Shown: piece after piece, positions 1 through 5,603 of the stretch | Layout of the letters: the number at the start of each line of letters is the position of its first letter | Numbering within the stretch: position 1 is the first letter of the stretch | Source: Acidimicrobiales bacterium | GTDB lineage: Bacteria; Actinomycetota; Acidimicrobiia; Acidimicrobiales; RAAP-2 | Reading direction: 5' to 3' | NCBI GenBank assembly: GCA_030044045.1 | Contig: JASHWO010000243.1 | Coordinates: forward strand, 1 to 6,418 | Length of the DNA stretch: 6,418 nucleotides | Position numbers and translations under genes: made by a program | Notes under the pieces: model-generated | What the model was told of the DNA's origin: nothing | Databases searched by the model: none | The model's input: the letters and a program-made list of their open reading frames with translations, nothing else

Positions 1-375
1 CGCCCCCGGGTGCCGGCGGGCGCAGTCGGCAGCCAGCGACGGGTCCTCCAGCGCCGCCGTGCCCAGCACCACCCGGGAAACGCCCGCCCCCAGCAGTGCT
101 GTCACGTCCGCCGGCGTGCGCACGCCGCCTCCCGCCTGGACCCGCACCCCGGCGGCCGACCCCTTGGCGGCCAGGGCCAGCACCGCCGGGCGGTTGCGGG
201 GCTCCCCCGTCCGGGCGGCGTCGAGGTCGACCACGTGCAGCCAGCGGCAGCCGGCCTCCCGGTAGCGGCGGGCCAGCTCGTGCGGGTCGCCGTAGTCGGA
301 CTGGCGGTCGAAGTCCCCCTGGACCAGGCGGACCGCGCCCCCGTCCCGCAGGTCGATGGCCGGCAGCAGGTCCAT
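1..375 (-). CDS. hisA: HisA, ProFAR isomerase (5' part; gene continues past left edge)
   Basis: HisA is a cytoplasmic TIM-barrel enzyme that isomerises ProFAR to PRFAR, the substrate of HisF-HisH. The window holds the first 125 codons. The N-terminus carries the first barrel strand with the catalytic Asp (LLPAIDLRDG, residues 3-12), then AVRLVQGDFDRQSDYGDP, HVVDLDAA on strand 2, a QAGGGVRT phosphate-binding turn, and RVVLGTAAL. The ATG at 375 shares its A with the TGA of hisH (TGATG), so the two genes are probably translationally coupled. Many actinobacteria have a bifunctional HisA/TrpF called PriA, which as I recall it has an LSGGIR motif; here the site reads QAGGGVR, as in single-function HisA. 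The C-terminal half, with the second catalytic Asp, lies outside the window. Family assignment is firm; the HisA versus PriA distinction is an inference from half a protein. Confidence 0.95.
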   Translation of the reverse strand, partial: MDLLPAIDLRDGGAVRLVQGDFDRQSDYGDPHELARRYREAGCRWLHVVDLDAARTGEPRNRPAVLALAAKGSAAGVRVQAGGGVRTPADVTALLGAGVSRVVLGTAALEDPSLAADCARRHPGA

Positions 376-1046
376 CAGGCCGGCCCCAGGCAGCGGGCCA
401 CGAACGAGCGCAGCAGGGCCAGCCCGTTGGCGCCGGACTTCTCCGGGTGGAACTGCACCCCCCAGACCGCGCGCTGCTCGGCGGCGGCGGCCACCATCCC
501 GCCGTAGTCGCAGGTGGCAACGGTCTCCGGCCCCACCTCCGGGGCGAACGAGTGCACGAAGTACATCCAGGGCTGCTCGGGCAGCCCGGCCAGCAGCCCC
601 CCCGGCCCGGGCCCGGGTTCGACGCCAGGCCCGGCTCCAGGCTGGCTCGGCTCGGGGACCGGCCCCGCCCCGGGACGGCGGTCGAGCCGGTTCCACTGCA
701 TCTGCGGGCACTTCACCCCCGCCGGCAGCCGGCGGACCGTCCCGGCGAACCACCCGAGGCCCCGGGCGCCGGGGCTCTCCTCCGAGGCCTGATACAGGAG
801 CTGGAAGCCGACGCAGATCCCGAGGAAGGGCCGGCCGGCGTCGAGCGCCCGGCGGGCCGCCGCGGCCAGGCCCGACCCCTCCAACGCCTCGGCGCACCGC
901 CCGAAGGCGCCCACCCCGGGCAGCACCACCCCGGCCGCCCCGTCCACCGCCGAGGGGTCGGTCACCAACCGCGCCGGCGCCCCCAGGTGCTCGAGCGCCT
1001 TCTCGGCCGACCGCAGGTTGCCGATGCCGTAGTCCAGCACCGCCAC
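375..1046 (-). CDS. hisH: HisH, glutamine amidotransferase subunit of IGP synthase
   Basis: HisH hydrolyses glutamine and passes ammonia to HisF, which makes imidazole glycerol phosphate and AICAR. The class I amidotransferase triad is visible: Cys78 in GICVGFQLL, and His200 and Glu202 in VQFHPEKS. Other landmarks are the N-terminal VAVLDYGIGNLRS, LPGVGAF, and MYFVHSF. I place the start at the GTG at 1046 because it sits directly before the conserved first strand and gives 223 residues, close to the family's 200-215. The frame stays open to GTGs at 1085 and 1124, the latter overlapping hisB by 11 nt, but the added residues are Gly/Ala-rich and resemble nothing in the family. Two oddities are a Pro/Gly-rich insert at about residues 123-150 (bases 597-680), and PQMQWN where many HisH proteins have PHMGWN. 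The stop overlaps the hisA start. Confidence 0.95.
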   Translation of the reverse strand: MAVLDYGIGNLRSAEKALEHLGAPARLVTDPSAVDGAAGVVLPGVGAFGRCAEALEGSGLAAAARRALDAGRPFLGICVGFQLLYQASEESPGARGLGWFAGTVRRLPAGVKCPQMQWNRLDRRPGAGPVPEPSQPGAGPGVEPGPGPGGLLAGLPEQPWMYFVHSFAPEVGPETVATCDYGGMVAAAAEQRAVWGVQFHPEKSGANGLALLRSFVARCLGPA

Positions 1047-1113
1047 GAACCCGCCGTCGCCGTCACCCGCGCCCGGCCCGTTCACGGCGCCGGCGCAGCC
1101 ACCGGGCGCCCGT

Positions 1114-1761
1114 TCACAGGGCACCCTTGGTGGACGGCACGCCGCTCCCCTCCACCCGCACGGCGTCCCGCAGCGCCCGGGCCACCGCCTTGAAGCTCGC
1201 CTCCACGATGTGGTGGGTGTTCTTCCCCTGGCGCAGGCGCACGTGCAGCGTCACCCCCGCCGCGGTGACGAAGGCCCGCCAGAACTCCTCGGCCAGCTGC
1301 GGGTCGAAGGGCGGGGAGCCCAGCCCGGCGGTGTCCGGCGCGAAGGGCACGTCGTAGGCCAGGTACGGGCGGCCGGAGAGGTCGAGGGCCACCTCCACCA
1401 GGGCCTCGTCCAGGGGCAGCAGGGTCGCGGCGAACCGCCGCACCCCCGCCTTGTCGCCCAGCGCCTCGGCCAGGCAGCCGCCGAGCACGATGCCCACGTC
1501 CTCTACCGTGTGGTGGGCGTCGACCTGGAGGTCGCCCTCGGCGGCCACGGTGAGGTCCATCCCGCCGTGCCGGCCGAGCTGCTCCAGCATGTGGTCGAAG
1601 AAGGGCAGCCCGGTGGTGGCCGAGACCCGCCCCTCGCCGTCGACGGCCAGGGTCACGGCCACCGTGGTCTCCTTGGTGGCGCGCCGGCGCTCGGCTCGCC
1701 GCTCCCTCGTCCCGTCCCCGGCCTCGTCCCCGGCCGCTGCGCCGGCCGTTCCTCCGCTCAT
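1114..1761 (-). CDS. hisB: HisB, imidazoleglycerol-phosphate dehydratase
   Basis: HisB removes water from imidazole glycerol phosphate to give imidazole acetol phosphate, using a di-manganese site in a large oligomer. Landmarks in order are the TKETTVAV first strand (residues 29-36), FFDHMLEQLGRHGG (54-67), the metal-binding DAHHTVED (81-88), LAEALGDK (97-104), RFAATLLPLDEALVEVALDLSGRPYL in the middle, HHIVEASFKAVARALRDAV near the end, and the characteristic tail VPSTKGAL. It is a single-domain HisB with no fused phosphatase. The first 28 residues are a charged, Ala/Gly/Arg-rich extension compared with the usual start just before the TKET motif. No other ATG, GTG or TTG offers a better start, and AGGAG lies right against the ATG, which is unusually close. 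The product is 215 residues against the usual 195-200. The coiled-coil gene ends 19 nt upstream. Confidence 0.95.
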   Translation of the reverse strand: MSGGTAGAAAGDEAGDGTRERRAERRRATKETTVAVTLAVDGEGRVSATTGLPFFDHMLEQLGRHGGMDLTVAAEGDLQVDAHHTVEDVGIVLGGCLAEALGDKAGVRRFAATLLPLDEALVEVALDLSGRPYLAYDVPFAPDTAGLGSPPFDPQLAEEFWRAFVTAAGVTLHVRLRQGKNTHHIVEASFKAVARALRDAVRVEGSGVPSTKGAL

Positions 1762-1780
1762 CTCCTGCCCGTGTCCCGCG

Positions 1781-2215
1781 CTACGGCCCGGCGACGGCCG
1801 GCGGGTGGGTGTGGGCCATAGCGGCGACCACGTCCAGCCGCCCGTTCATCTCCGCCTGGCGCTCGGCCAGGAGGTGGACCTCGGTTCGCAGTTCGTTCCC
1901 CAACGTACCGATCCTGGTGTCCAACGTACCGATCCTGGTGTCCAGGGTACCGATCCTGGTGTCCAGAGCACCGATCTTGGTGTCCATCTCGGCACGCAGC
2001 TCGGTTCGCAAGGCACCGATCTTGGTGTCCAAGCCGCCGATCTTGGTGTCCATCTCGGCACGCAGCTCGCCGATATCGGCGTGCAGCTCGGCACGCAGGC
2101 CGCCGATGGCGGTGCGCAGCTCGCGCCAGCCGGTGCGCGAGTCGACCGTCACCACCGCCAGCAGGGCACCCAGCAGGGCGATAAGGGTCCAGATCATCGC
2201 CGTCATCATCGACAT
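1781..2215 (-). CDS. Small membrane-anchored coiled-coil protein with heptad/hendecad repeats, unknown function
   Basis: I do not recognise a named family. The 144-residue product starts with a short polar tip and one hydrophobic helix (about residues 5-24, TLIALLGALLAVVTV), so it is probably a single-pass or signal-anchored membrane protein. Residues 31-115 are a regular coiled coil built from IG-x-L-D-T-K/R units. The IG pairs start at residues 37, 48, 59, 66, 81, 88, 95 and 102, so spacings run 11, 11, 7, 15, 7, 7, 7, a mix of hendecads and heptads. A short tail rich in Ala, His and Pro ends the protein. The ATG at 2215 has GGAGG four bases upstream; two more in-frame ATGs follow at once. 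It lies between hisC (158 bp away) and hisB (19 bp away), so it is probably co-transcribed with hisB. Nothing in it suggests a catalytic role in histidine synthesis. That it is a real gene is well supported; its function is not known. Confidence 0.82.
   Translation of the reverse strand: MSMMTAMIWTLIALLGALLAVVTVDSRTGWRELRTAIGGLRAELHADIGELRAEMDTKIGGLDTKIGALRTELRAEMDTKIGALDTRIGTLDTRIGTLDTRIGTLGNELRTEVHLLAERQAEMNGRLDVVAAMAHTHPPAVAGP
1902..2069. repeat. Nested direct repeats inside the coiled-coil gene (21-bp units; 33-bp copy 66 bp apart)
   Basis: Four consecutive 21-bp units cover 1902-1985, each close to one core that ends ccgatcctggtgtcc or ccgatcttggtgtcc; the first two units are identical. 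The core recurs at 2016-2030 and 2037-2051. In addition, 33 bases at 1971-2003 recur exactly at 2037-2069, a spacing of 66 bp (22 codons). Every spacing is a multiple of three, so the repeats encode the heptad and hendecad units of the protein and could gain or lose units without breaking the frame. Confidence 0.9.
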
Positions 2216-2373
2216 GCTACCTCCGGGTGTCGGGCACCGGCGTCCCGACGACCGTCGCCGGGCGCACTTCCGGCGCCACCCCGGAACGGTCGGCCGCGCC
2301 GCGGCCGTGCACCCGGCTGTACGCCAGGCCCGCCGGTCCGGCCCACCACCGGGCCCCGGCCCGGCGGCGCCCC
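2216..2373. other. 158-bp gap between hisC and the coiled-coil gene, with inverted repeats
   Basis: This is one of the largest spacers inside the otherwise compact his cluster. It contains three inverted repeats: gtcggg/cccgac at 2229-2249 with a 9-nt loop, an 8-bp perfect repeat around one base at 2291-2307 (cggccgcg, c, cgcggccg), and a 7-bp perfect repeat at 2349-2364 (ccgggcc, cc, ggcccgg). None is followed by a T-run on the minus strand, so they are not classic intrinsic terminators. At this GC content short palindromes also arise by chance. I see no convincing -10 box and no gene here. Confidence 0.4.
2219..2224 (-). promoter_or_regulatory. Ribosome binding site of the coiled-coil gene
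   Basis: Read on the minus strand this is GGAGGT, four bases from GGAGG to the ATG at 2215. It is among the best Shine-Dalgarno matches in the window. It fixes the start of the coiled-coil gene and argues against reading the much longer open frame that continues upstream through hisC as one protein. Confidence 0.65.
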
Positions 2374-3450
2374 CTACCCCACGCACTCCCGCAACGCCGC
2401 CAGGAAGCGGTCGTTCTCGCCCGGCGTGCCCACCGTCACCCGCAGGCAGCCCTCCAGCCCCTCCCAACCCGAGCAGTCCCGCACCAGCACGCCGCGGGCC
2501 ACCAGGTCCCGCCACACGTCGCCGGCGTCTCGCCGCTCGGTGCGGAACAGCACGAAGTTGGCGTCCGACGGCCAGGCGGTCACCGGCAGCTCGGCCAGGG
2601 CGGCGGCCAGCCGGCCCCGCTCCTCGGCCACCGCGGCCACCCGGGCGTCCATCTCCCGCTCGTAGCGCAGCGCCAGCAACCCGGCCGCCTGCGACATCGC
2701 CGAGAGGTGGTACGGCAGCACCACCGCCTCGCACCCGGCCACCACCTCCCGGTCGGCCACCAGGTAGCCCAGACGGACGGCGGCCATGGCCCAGGTCTTG
2801 GAGAAGGTGCGCACCACCACCAGCCCGGCGGCGTCCACCCCCGGGTCGGCCCGCAGCGCCTGGGCGCTCCACGGGGCGAACTGGCCGTAGGCCTCGTCCA
2901 CCACCACCAGGCCCGGGGCGGCGGCCAGCAGGGCCCGCACCAGGGCGGGGGGCTCGGCCCGGCCGGTCGGGTTGTTTGGCGAGCAGAGGAAGGTGACCGC
3001 CGGGGCCGCCTCGGCCACCAGCGCCCGGGCCGGGCCCTCCTCCACGGCGAAGCCGGCGGTGCGCCCCCCGGCCACCACCTCGGTCCCGGTCACCCGGGCG
3101 ATGTGGCCGTGCAGCTTGTAGGTGGGCTCGAACACCACCGCCCGCCGGCCCGGCCCGCCGAAGGCCAGCAGCAGGCACTGGAGCACCTCGTCGGAGCCGT
3201 TGGCGCAGAAGACCTCCTCCGGCGCCACCCCGTGCCGCTCGGCCAGCGCCTCCCGCAAGCGCCGCACCCCCCGGTCCGGGTAGCGCCGAAAATCGATCCG
3301 CTCGATCTCCCGGGCCAGCTCCTCCCGCCAGGTCTCCGGGGGCGGGTAGGGCGACTCGTTCGTGTTCAGCCGCACCGCCACGTCGACCTGCGGCGAGTGG
3401 TAGCCGGCCAGGGCCGTGAGGTCGGGGCGCAACGGGACCCGGGGGCTCAC
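2374..3450 (-). CDS. hisC: HisC, histidinol-phosphate aminotransferase
   Basis: HisC is a PLP-dependent class I/II aminotransferase that converts imidazole acetol phosphate and glutamate to L-histidinol phosphate and 2-oxoglutarate. Landmarks with start 3450 are VRLNTNESPYPPP near the N-terminus, RYPDRG, CANGSDEVLQ, SPNNPTG at about 157-163, VVDEAYGQF at 183-191 (Asp and Tyr contact PLP), the Schiff-base Lys218 in TFSKTWAMAAVRLGYL, LPYHLS, PSDANFVLF, and LRVTVGTPGEND, whose Arg337 binds the substrate carboxylate. I chose the GTG at 3450, which gives 358 residues, the usual length, and has a G-rich stretch before it. The frame stays open to a TTG at 3549, 10 nt from the hisD stop, but the extra 33 residues are Gly/Pro/Arg-rich with no family counterpart. 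It follows hisD in the operon. Confidence 0.95.
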   Translation of the reverse strand: MSPRVPLRPDLTALAGYHSPQVDVAVRLNTNESPYPPPETWREELAREIERIDFRRYPDRGVRRLREALAERHGVAPEEVFCANGSDEVLQCLLLAFGGPGRRAVVFEPTYKLHGHIARVTGTEVVAGGRTAGFAVEEGPARALVAEAAPAVTFLCSPNNPTGRAEPPALVRALLAAAPGLVVVDEAYGQFAPWSAQALRADPGVDAAGLVVVRTFSKTWAMAAVRLGYLVADREVVAGCEAVVLPYHLSAMSQAAGLLALRYEREMDARVAAVAEERGRLAAALAELPVTAWPSDANFVLFRTERRDAGDVWRDLVARGVLVRDCSGWEGLEGCLRVTVGTPGENDRFLAALRECVG

Positions 3451-3559
3451 GACCGCCCCCAGCGGCCGGGCCTGTTGTCGCGGGAACGCCCTGGCCGGCC
3501 CCGGCCCCGGCTCCGGCCGGCCCACGCCCCGGCGCCCGGGCGCACCCAACCGCGCTCGC

Positions 3560-4846
3560 TCACGACCCCAGCCGCATCGAGATCGAGTCGGCGTGGGTCG
3601 GCAACCCCTCGGTGGTGGCCAGGGCCACCACGTGGGGGCCCAACACGGCCAGCGCCTCCCGGTCGGCGGTCACGGCGTGGACGTGCCGCCGGAAGTCGTC
3701 CGCCCGCAACGCCGAGGCAAACCGGGCCGTGCGGTTCGTGGGCAGCACGTGGTTCGGCCCGGCCACGTAGTCCCCCAGGCTGGCCGGCGACCAGAGCCCG
3801 CAGAAGACGGCGCCCGCCGCCCGCACCAACGGCAGCAGATCCTCGGCCCCCTCGAACAGGAGCTCCAGGTGCTCGGGGGCCACCACGTTGGCTACGGCCA
3901 GCGCCGCCTCCGGCCCGTCCACCAGGCAGCAGTAGCCGCCGGCGGCCAGGGTGGCCTCCAGGTCGGCCCGCCGGGGGGAGGCAGCCACCATGCGGGCCAC
4001 CTCGGCCTCCACCTCGTCGGCCGTCGCCGCCGACCAGGTCACCAGCCAGGCCAGGCCGTCGGGGCCGTGCTCGGCCTGGACCAGCAGGTCCACGGCGGCC
4101 AGCCGGGCCGGCGTCTCCGGCGCGGCCACCACCACCACCTCGGAGGGGCCGGCGAAGGCCGACGCCACCCCCACCACCCCCGACACCTGCCGCTTGGCCT
4201 CGGCCACGAACCGGTTGCCCGGGCCGACCACCACGTCCACCCGGCGCACGGACTCGGTGCCGTAGGCCATGGCCGCCACCGCTTGGGCGCCGCCCACCCG
4301 GTAGACCTCGTCCACCCCGGCCAGGGCCGCCGCCGCCAGGGTGGCGTCGTCCACCCGGCCGTCCGGTCCCGGGGGCACGCAGAGCACCAGCTCGCCCACG
4401 CCGGCCACCCGGGCCGGGGCCGCGCACATGAGCACCGTCGAGGGGTACCGGGCCCGGCCGCCCGGGGCGTAGCACCCGGCCCGTTCCACCGGCCGCACCA
4501 GGTGGCGGACCCGCACCCCGCCGTCGACGAAGTCCGGCGGCGGGGTGCCTTCCAGGGCGTGGTAGGCGGAGACCCGCGACCAGGCCACCGCCAGGGCTTC
4601 CCGCAGGTCGCGGTCGACCCGCCCCAGTGCGGCCTCCACCTCGGCCGGCGGCACCCGCAGGTCGTCGACGGCCACCCCGTCGAAGCGGGCCGTCAGCTCC
4701 CGCAGGGCGGCGTCGCCCCGGTCCCGGACCTCGGCCAGGATGCCGGCCACCGCCTCCCTGACGTCGCCGCCGGCGTCGCCCGGGCGCGGCAGCGCCTCCT
4801 CCAGCGGGCCGCGGTGGCCGCGCAGGTCGAGGCGCTCGAGGGGCAT
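3560..4846 (-). CDS. hisD: HisD, histidinol dehydrogenase
   Basis: HisD is a zinc enzyme that uses two NAD+ to oxidise L-histidinol through histidinal to L-histidine, the last step of the pathway. The 428-residue product has the usual length. Visible signatures are ERAGCYAPGGRARYPSTVLM (121-140), VYRVGGAQAVAAMAYGTESV (181-200), VVVGPGNRFVAEAKRQV, and AFAGPSEVVVVA. Zinc ligands expected from the family are present: Gln257 and His260 in LLVQAEHGPDG, Asp359 in SLGDYVAGPNH, and His418 in EGLPTHAD. The acid/base pair is Glu325-His326 in VAPEHLEL. The ATG at 4846 has no Shine-Dalgarno sequence at normal distance, but a TAGCAT hexamer lies nine bases upstream, which suggests a nearly leaderless transcript. 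It is the first gene of the leftward his cluster. The window shows no attenuator or leader peptide. Confidence 0.97.
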   Translation of the reverse strand: MPLERLDLRGHRGPLEEALPRPGDAGGDVREAVAGILAEVRDRGDAALRELTARFDGVAVDDLRVPPAEVEAALGRVDRDLREALAVAWSRVSAYHALEGTPPPDFVDGGVRVRHLVRPVERAGCYAPGGRARYPSTVLMCAAPARVAGVGELVLCVPPGPDGRVDDATLAAAALAGVDEVYRVGGAQAVAAMAYGTESVRRVDVVVGPGNRFVAEAKRQVSGVVGVASAFAGPSEVVVVAAPETPARLAAVDLLVQAEHGPDGLAWLVTWSAATADEVEAEVARMVAASPRRADLEATLAAGGYCCLVDGPEAALAVANVVAPEHLELLFEGAEDLLPLVRAAGAVFCGLWSPASLGDYVAGPNHVLPTNRTARFASALRADDFRRHVHAVTADREALAVLGPHVVALATTEGLPTHADSISMRLGS

Positions 4847-4855
4847 GGTGCCGTG

Positions 4856-4861
4856 ATGCTA
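4856..4861 (-). promoter_or_regulatory. Putative -10 box of the hisD operon
   Basis: On the minus strand this reads TAGCAT, matching the actinobacterial TANNNT -10 pattern. It ends nine bases before the hisD ATG, so transcription would begin about three bases before it or at it. The lack of a Shine-Dalgarno sequence before hisD fits a leaderless mRNA. No clear -35 box was found. This is an inference from one short motif. Confidence 0.35.
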
Positions 4862-4910
4862 CCTGGGGTCCCGCCCCCGCCTCCGAGCTGCCCGCCGGTC
4901 CGCCGTGGGC

Positions 4911-4916
4911 CATGAT
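4911..4916 (+). promoter_or_regulatory. Putative -10 box of the 62-residue gene
   Basis: The hexamer CATGAT (four of six matches to TATAAT) ends six bases before the GTG at 4923, the spacing expected if transcription starts on the first base of the start codon. It supports 4923 over the in-frame GTG at 4905, which would lie upstream of the promoter. The motif is short and could be chance. Confidence 0.3.
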
Positions 4917-4922
4917 CGGGCG

Positions 4923-5111
4923 GTGACCCCACGTGCCGAGATCTCTTCGCTGGCCTCCACCCTGGACGAGGTGACCCGCCGGGTGACGGCGCTGGCCGAC
5001 CAGGCCCGGGCCACCGAGCAGGACGACGTGGCCGCCGAGCTCTTCGGGGTGGAGCGGTCGCTCACCGGCGCGCTGCGCCGCCTCCGCCGCCTCGAGGCCG
5101 ACCGCCGCTGA
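4923..5111 (+). CDS. Small helical protein of unknown function, divergent from hisD
   Basis: The frame encodes 62 residues, beginning with GTG at 4923. Codons keep the strong G/C third-position bias of the neighbours. The product is almost entirely predicted helix: ISSLASTLDEVTRRVTALAD, then a polar turn (ATEQDDV), then AAELFGVERSLTGALRRLRRL, ending with charged residues. It looks like a two-helix hairpin with a basic second helix, and no Cys, metal motif or membrane segment. I recognise no named family. An earlier in-frame GTG at 4905 would add six residues. The gene starts 76 bp from hisD on the other strand, so the two share a promoter region and may be co-regulated; a role in histidine synthesis is not shown. 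It is short, so chance is not excluded, but length, codon use and composition favour a real gene. Confidence 0.62.
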   Translation: MTPRAEISSLASTLDEVTRRVTALADQARATEQDDVAAELFGVERSLTGALRRLRRLEADRR

Positions 5112-5231
5112 CCCCACCCCTTCCCTCCCCACGCCGCCCTCTCCGACCCCACCTCGCCACCGGAACCAGACTTCACGTTGATTGGATCCCCGAGGGCGAA
5201 CATCCGACCTTTCCAAACAGGGTGCTGCTGC
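5112..5231. other. Intergenic stretch with a pyrimidine-rich tract
   Basis: The first 40-50 bases after the small gene are almost all C with scattered T and A (G-rich on the minus strand). Composition then drops: 33 of 60 bases are G or C at 5161-5220. This marks the left edge of a less GC-rich stretch that extends to about 5590. I see no hairpin, tRNA or promoter that I would stand behind here. Confidence 0.5.
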
Positions 5232-5531
5232 ATGCGATACTGCGTTCGTGACTGGCTGGGAAGCGCGGCCGCGTCTGATCTCTCCGATGCGGTCGTGGAC
5301 GTGGAATGTGGCCAGCTTCGTGCGCCGACGCCTTCGCTGGTCGACGAGATGCTGAAGATCCTCATCCAGGATCTCACAGCGACTCGCGTGCGGCCCCACC
5401 ATGCCTCTGCTCGGGCACAGGAGCTTGCACTGCGCTCTGCTCGCAACCGTCGGATCGCAGACCGGGTCGACATCGTGTCCGAAGCAGCACCCTCCGGATC
5501 ACTGCAACGGCTCCGCCATGTGGGTCGCTGA
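5232..5531 (+). CDS. Possible STAS-like domain protein
   Basis: The frame gives 99 residues from ATG 5232. From residue 20 it reads as a beta strand (AVVDVEC), a turn (GQLRAP), a helix start TPSLVDEMLKILIQDL, a second strand (ATRVRPHHAS), and a helix (ARAQELALRSARNRRIADRV). This order, with a strand followed by a T-P-S-x-x-D-E helix, resembles small STAS-like proteins (DUF4325-type), which are usually regulatory partners of kinases or sigma-factor systems. That match comes from memory of the pattern and is not computed. The first 19 residues (MRYCVRDWLGSAAASDLSD) are not family-like, so the true start may lie downstream, or the 5' end may be damaged. An upstream in-frame TTG at 5178 exists. 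Codon bias is weaker than in neighbouring genes, which fits transfer or decay. A GATACT hexamer at 5236-5241 overlaps the start, another reason to doubt it. Confidence 0.42.
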   Translation: MRYCVRDWLGSAAASDLSDAVVDVECGQLRAPTPSLVDEMLKILIQDLTATRVRPHHASARAQELALRSARNRRIADRVDIVSEAAPSGSLQRLRHVGR

Positions 5532-5576
5532 GCGAGACCGCAGTACGGCGCTTCCCGTTCCCCACTAGGACAGCTC

Positions 5577-5603
5577 GACCTGCCGGAAACGGTCGGACAG
5601 GTC
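5577..5603. terminator. Hairpin between convergent genes, possible terminator
   Basis: gacctg (5577-5582) pairs with caggtc (5598-5603), and inside it ccg-gaaa-cgg (5583-5592) forms a short stem closed by a GAAA tetraloop, with a five-base bulge on the right side. It lies between two convergent genes and overlaps the PIN gene's stop codon by two bases. There is no U-run on either strand, so a terminator role is only suggested by position. Confidence 0.25.

Noticed and set aside
1047..1124. N-terminal extension of HisH to the GTG at 1124, overlapping hisB
   Set aside because: The extra 26 residues are low-complexity and precede the normal first strand of the fold. Operon overlap alone is not enough, though it remains possible.
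96..1193. Long plus-strand frames opposite hisA, hisH and hisB
   Set aside because: They have arginine- and proline-rich composition and no recognisable motif, and clear genes occupy the opposite strand.
1902..2069. Repeats considered as a CRISPR array or regulatory iterons
   Set aside because: Units abut without unique spacers, spacings are multiples of three, and they encode regular coiled-coil heptads, so they are coding repeats.
1781..3178. One 465-residue protein combining the coiled-coil gene with an upstream extension through hisC
   Set aside because: The upstream part is a shadow of hisC in another frame. The real start at 2215 has a strong GGAGG site and a hydrophobic N-terminus directly after it.
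3451..3549. N-terminal extension of HisC to the TTG at 3549
   Set aside because: The added 33 residues are Gly/Pro/Arg-rich with no family counterpart, and the GTG at 3450 gives the normal length.
2227..4431. A 734-codon open frame on the plus strand opposite hisC and hisD
   Set aside because: The product is a low-complexity Pro/Arg/His/Gly chain with no domain. hisC and hisD on the other strand are unmistakable; at this GC content stop codons are rare in antisense frames.
3447..5402. A 651-codon minus-strand frame spanning the hisD region and beyond
   Set aside because: It overlaps hisD in another frame on the same strand, is almost all Gly/Arg/Ala/Pro, and crosses the intergenic region and the small plus-strand gene. 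It is a GC shadow.
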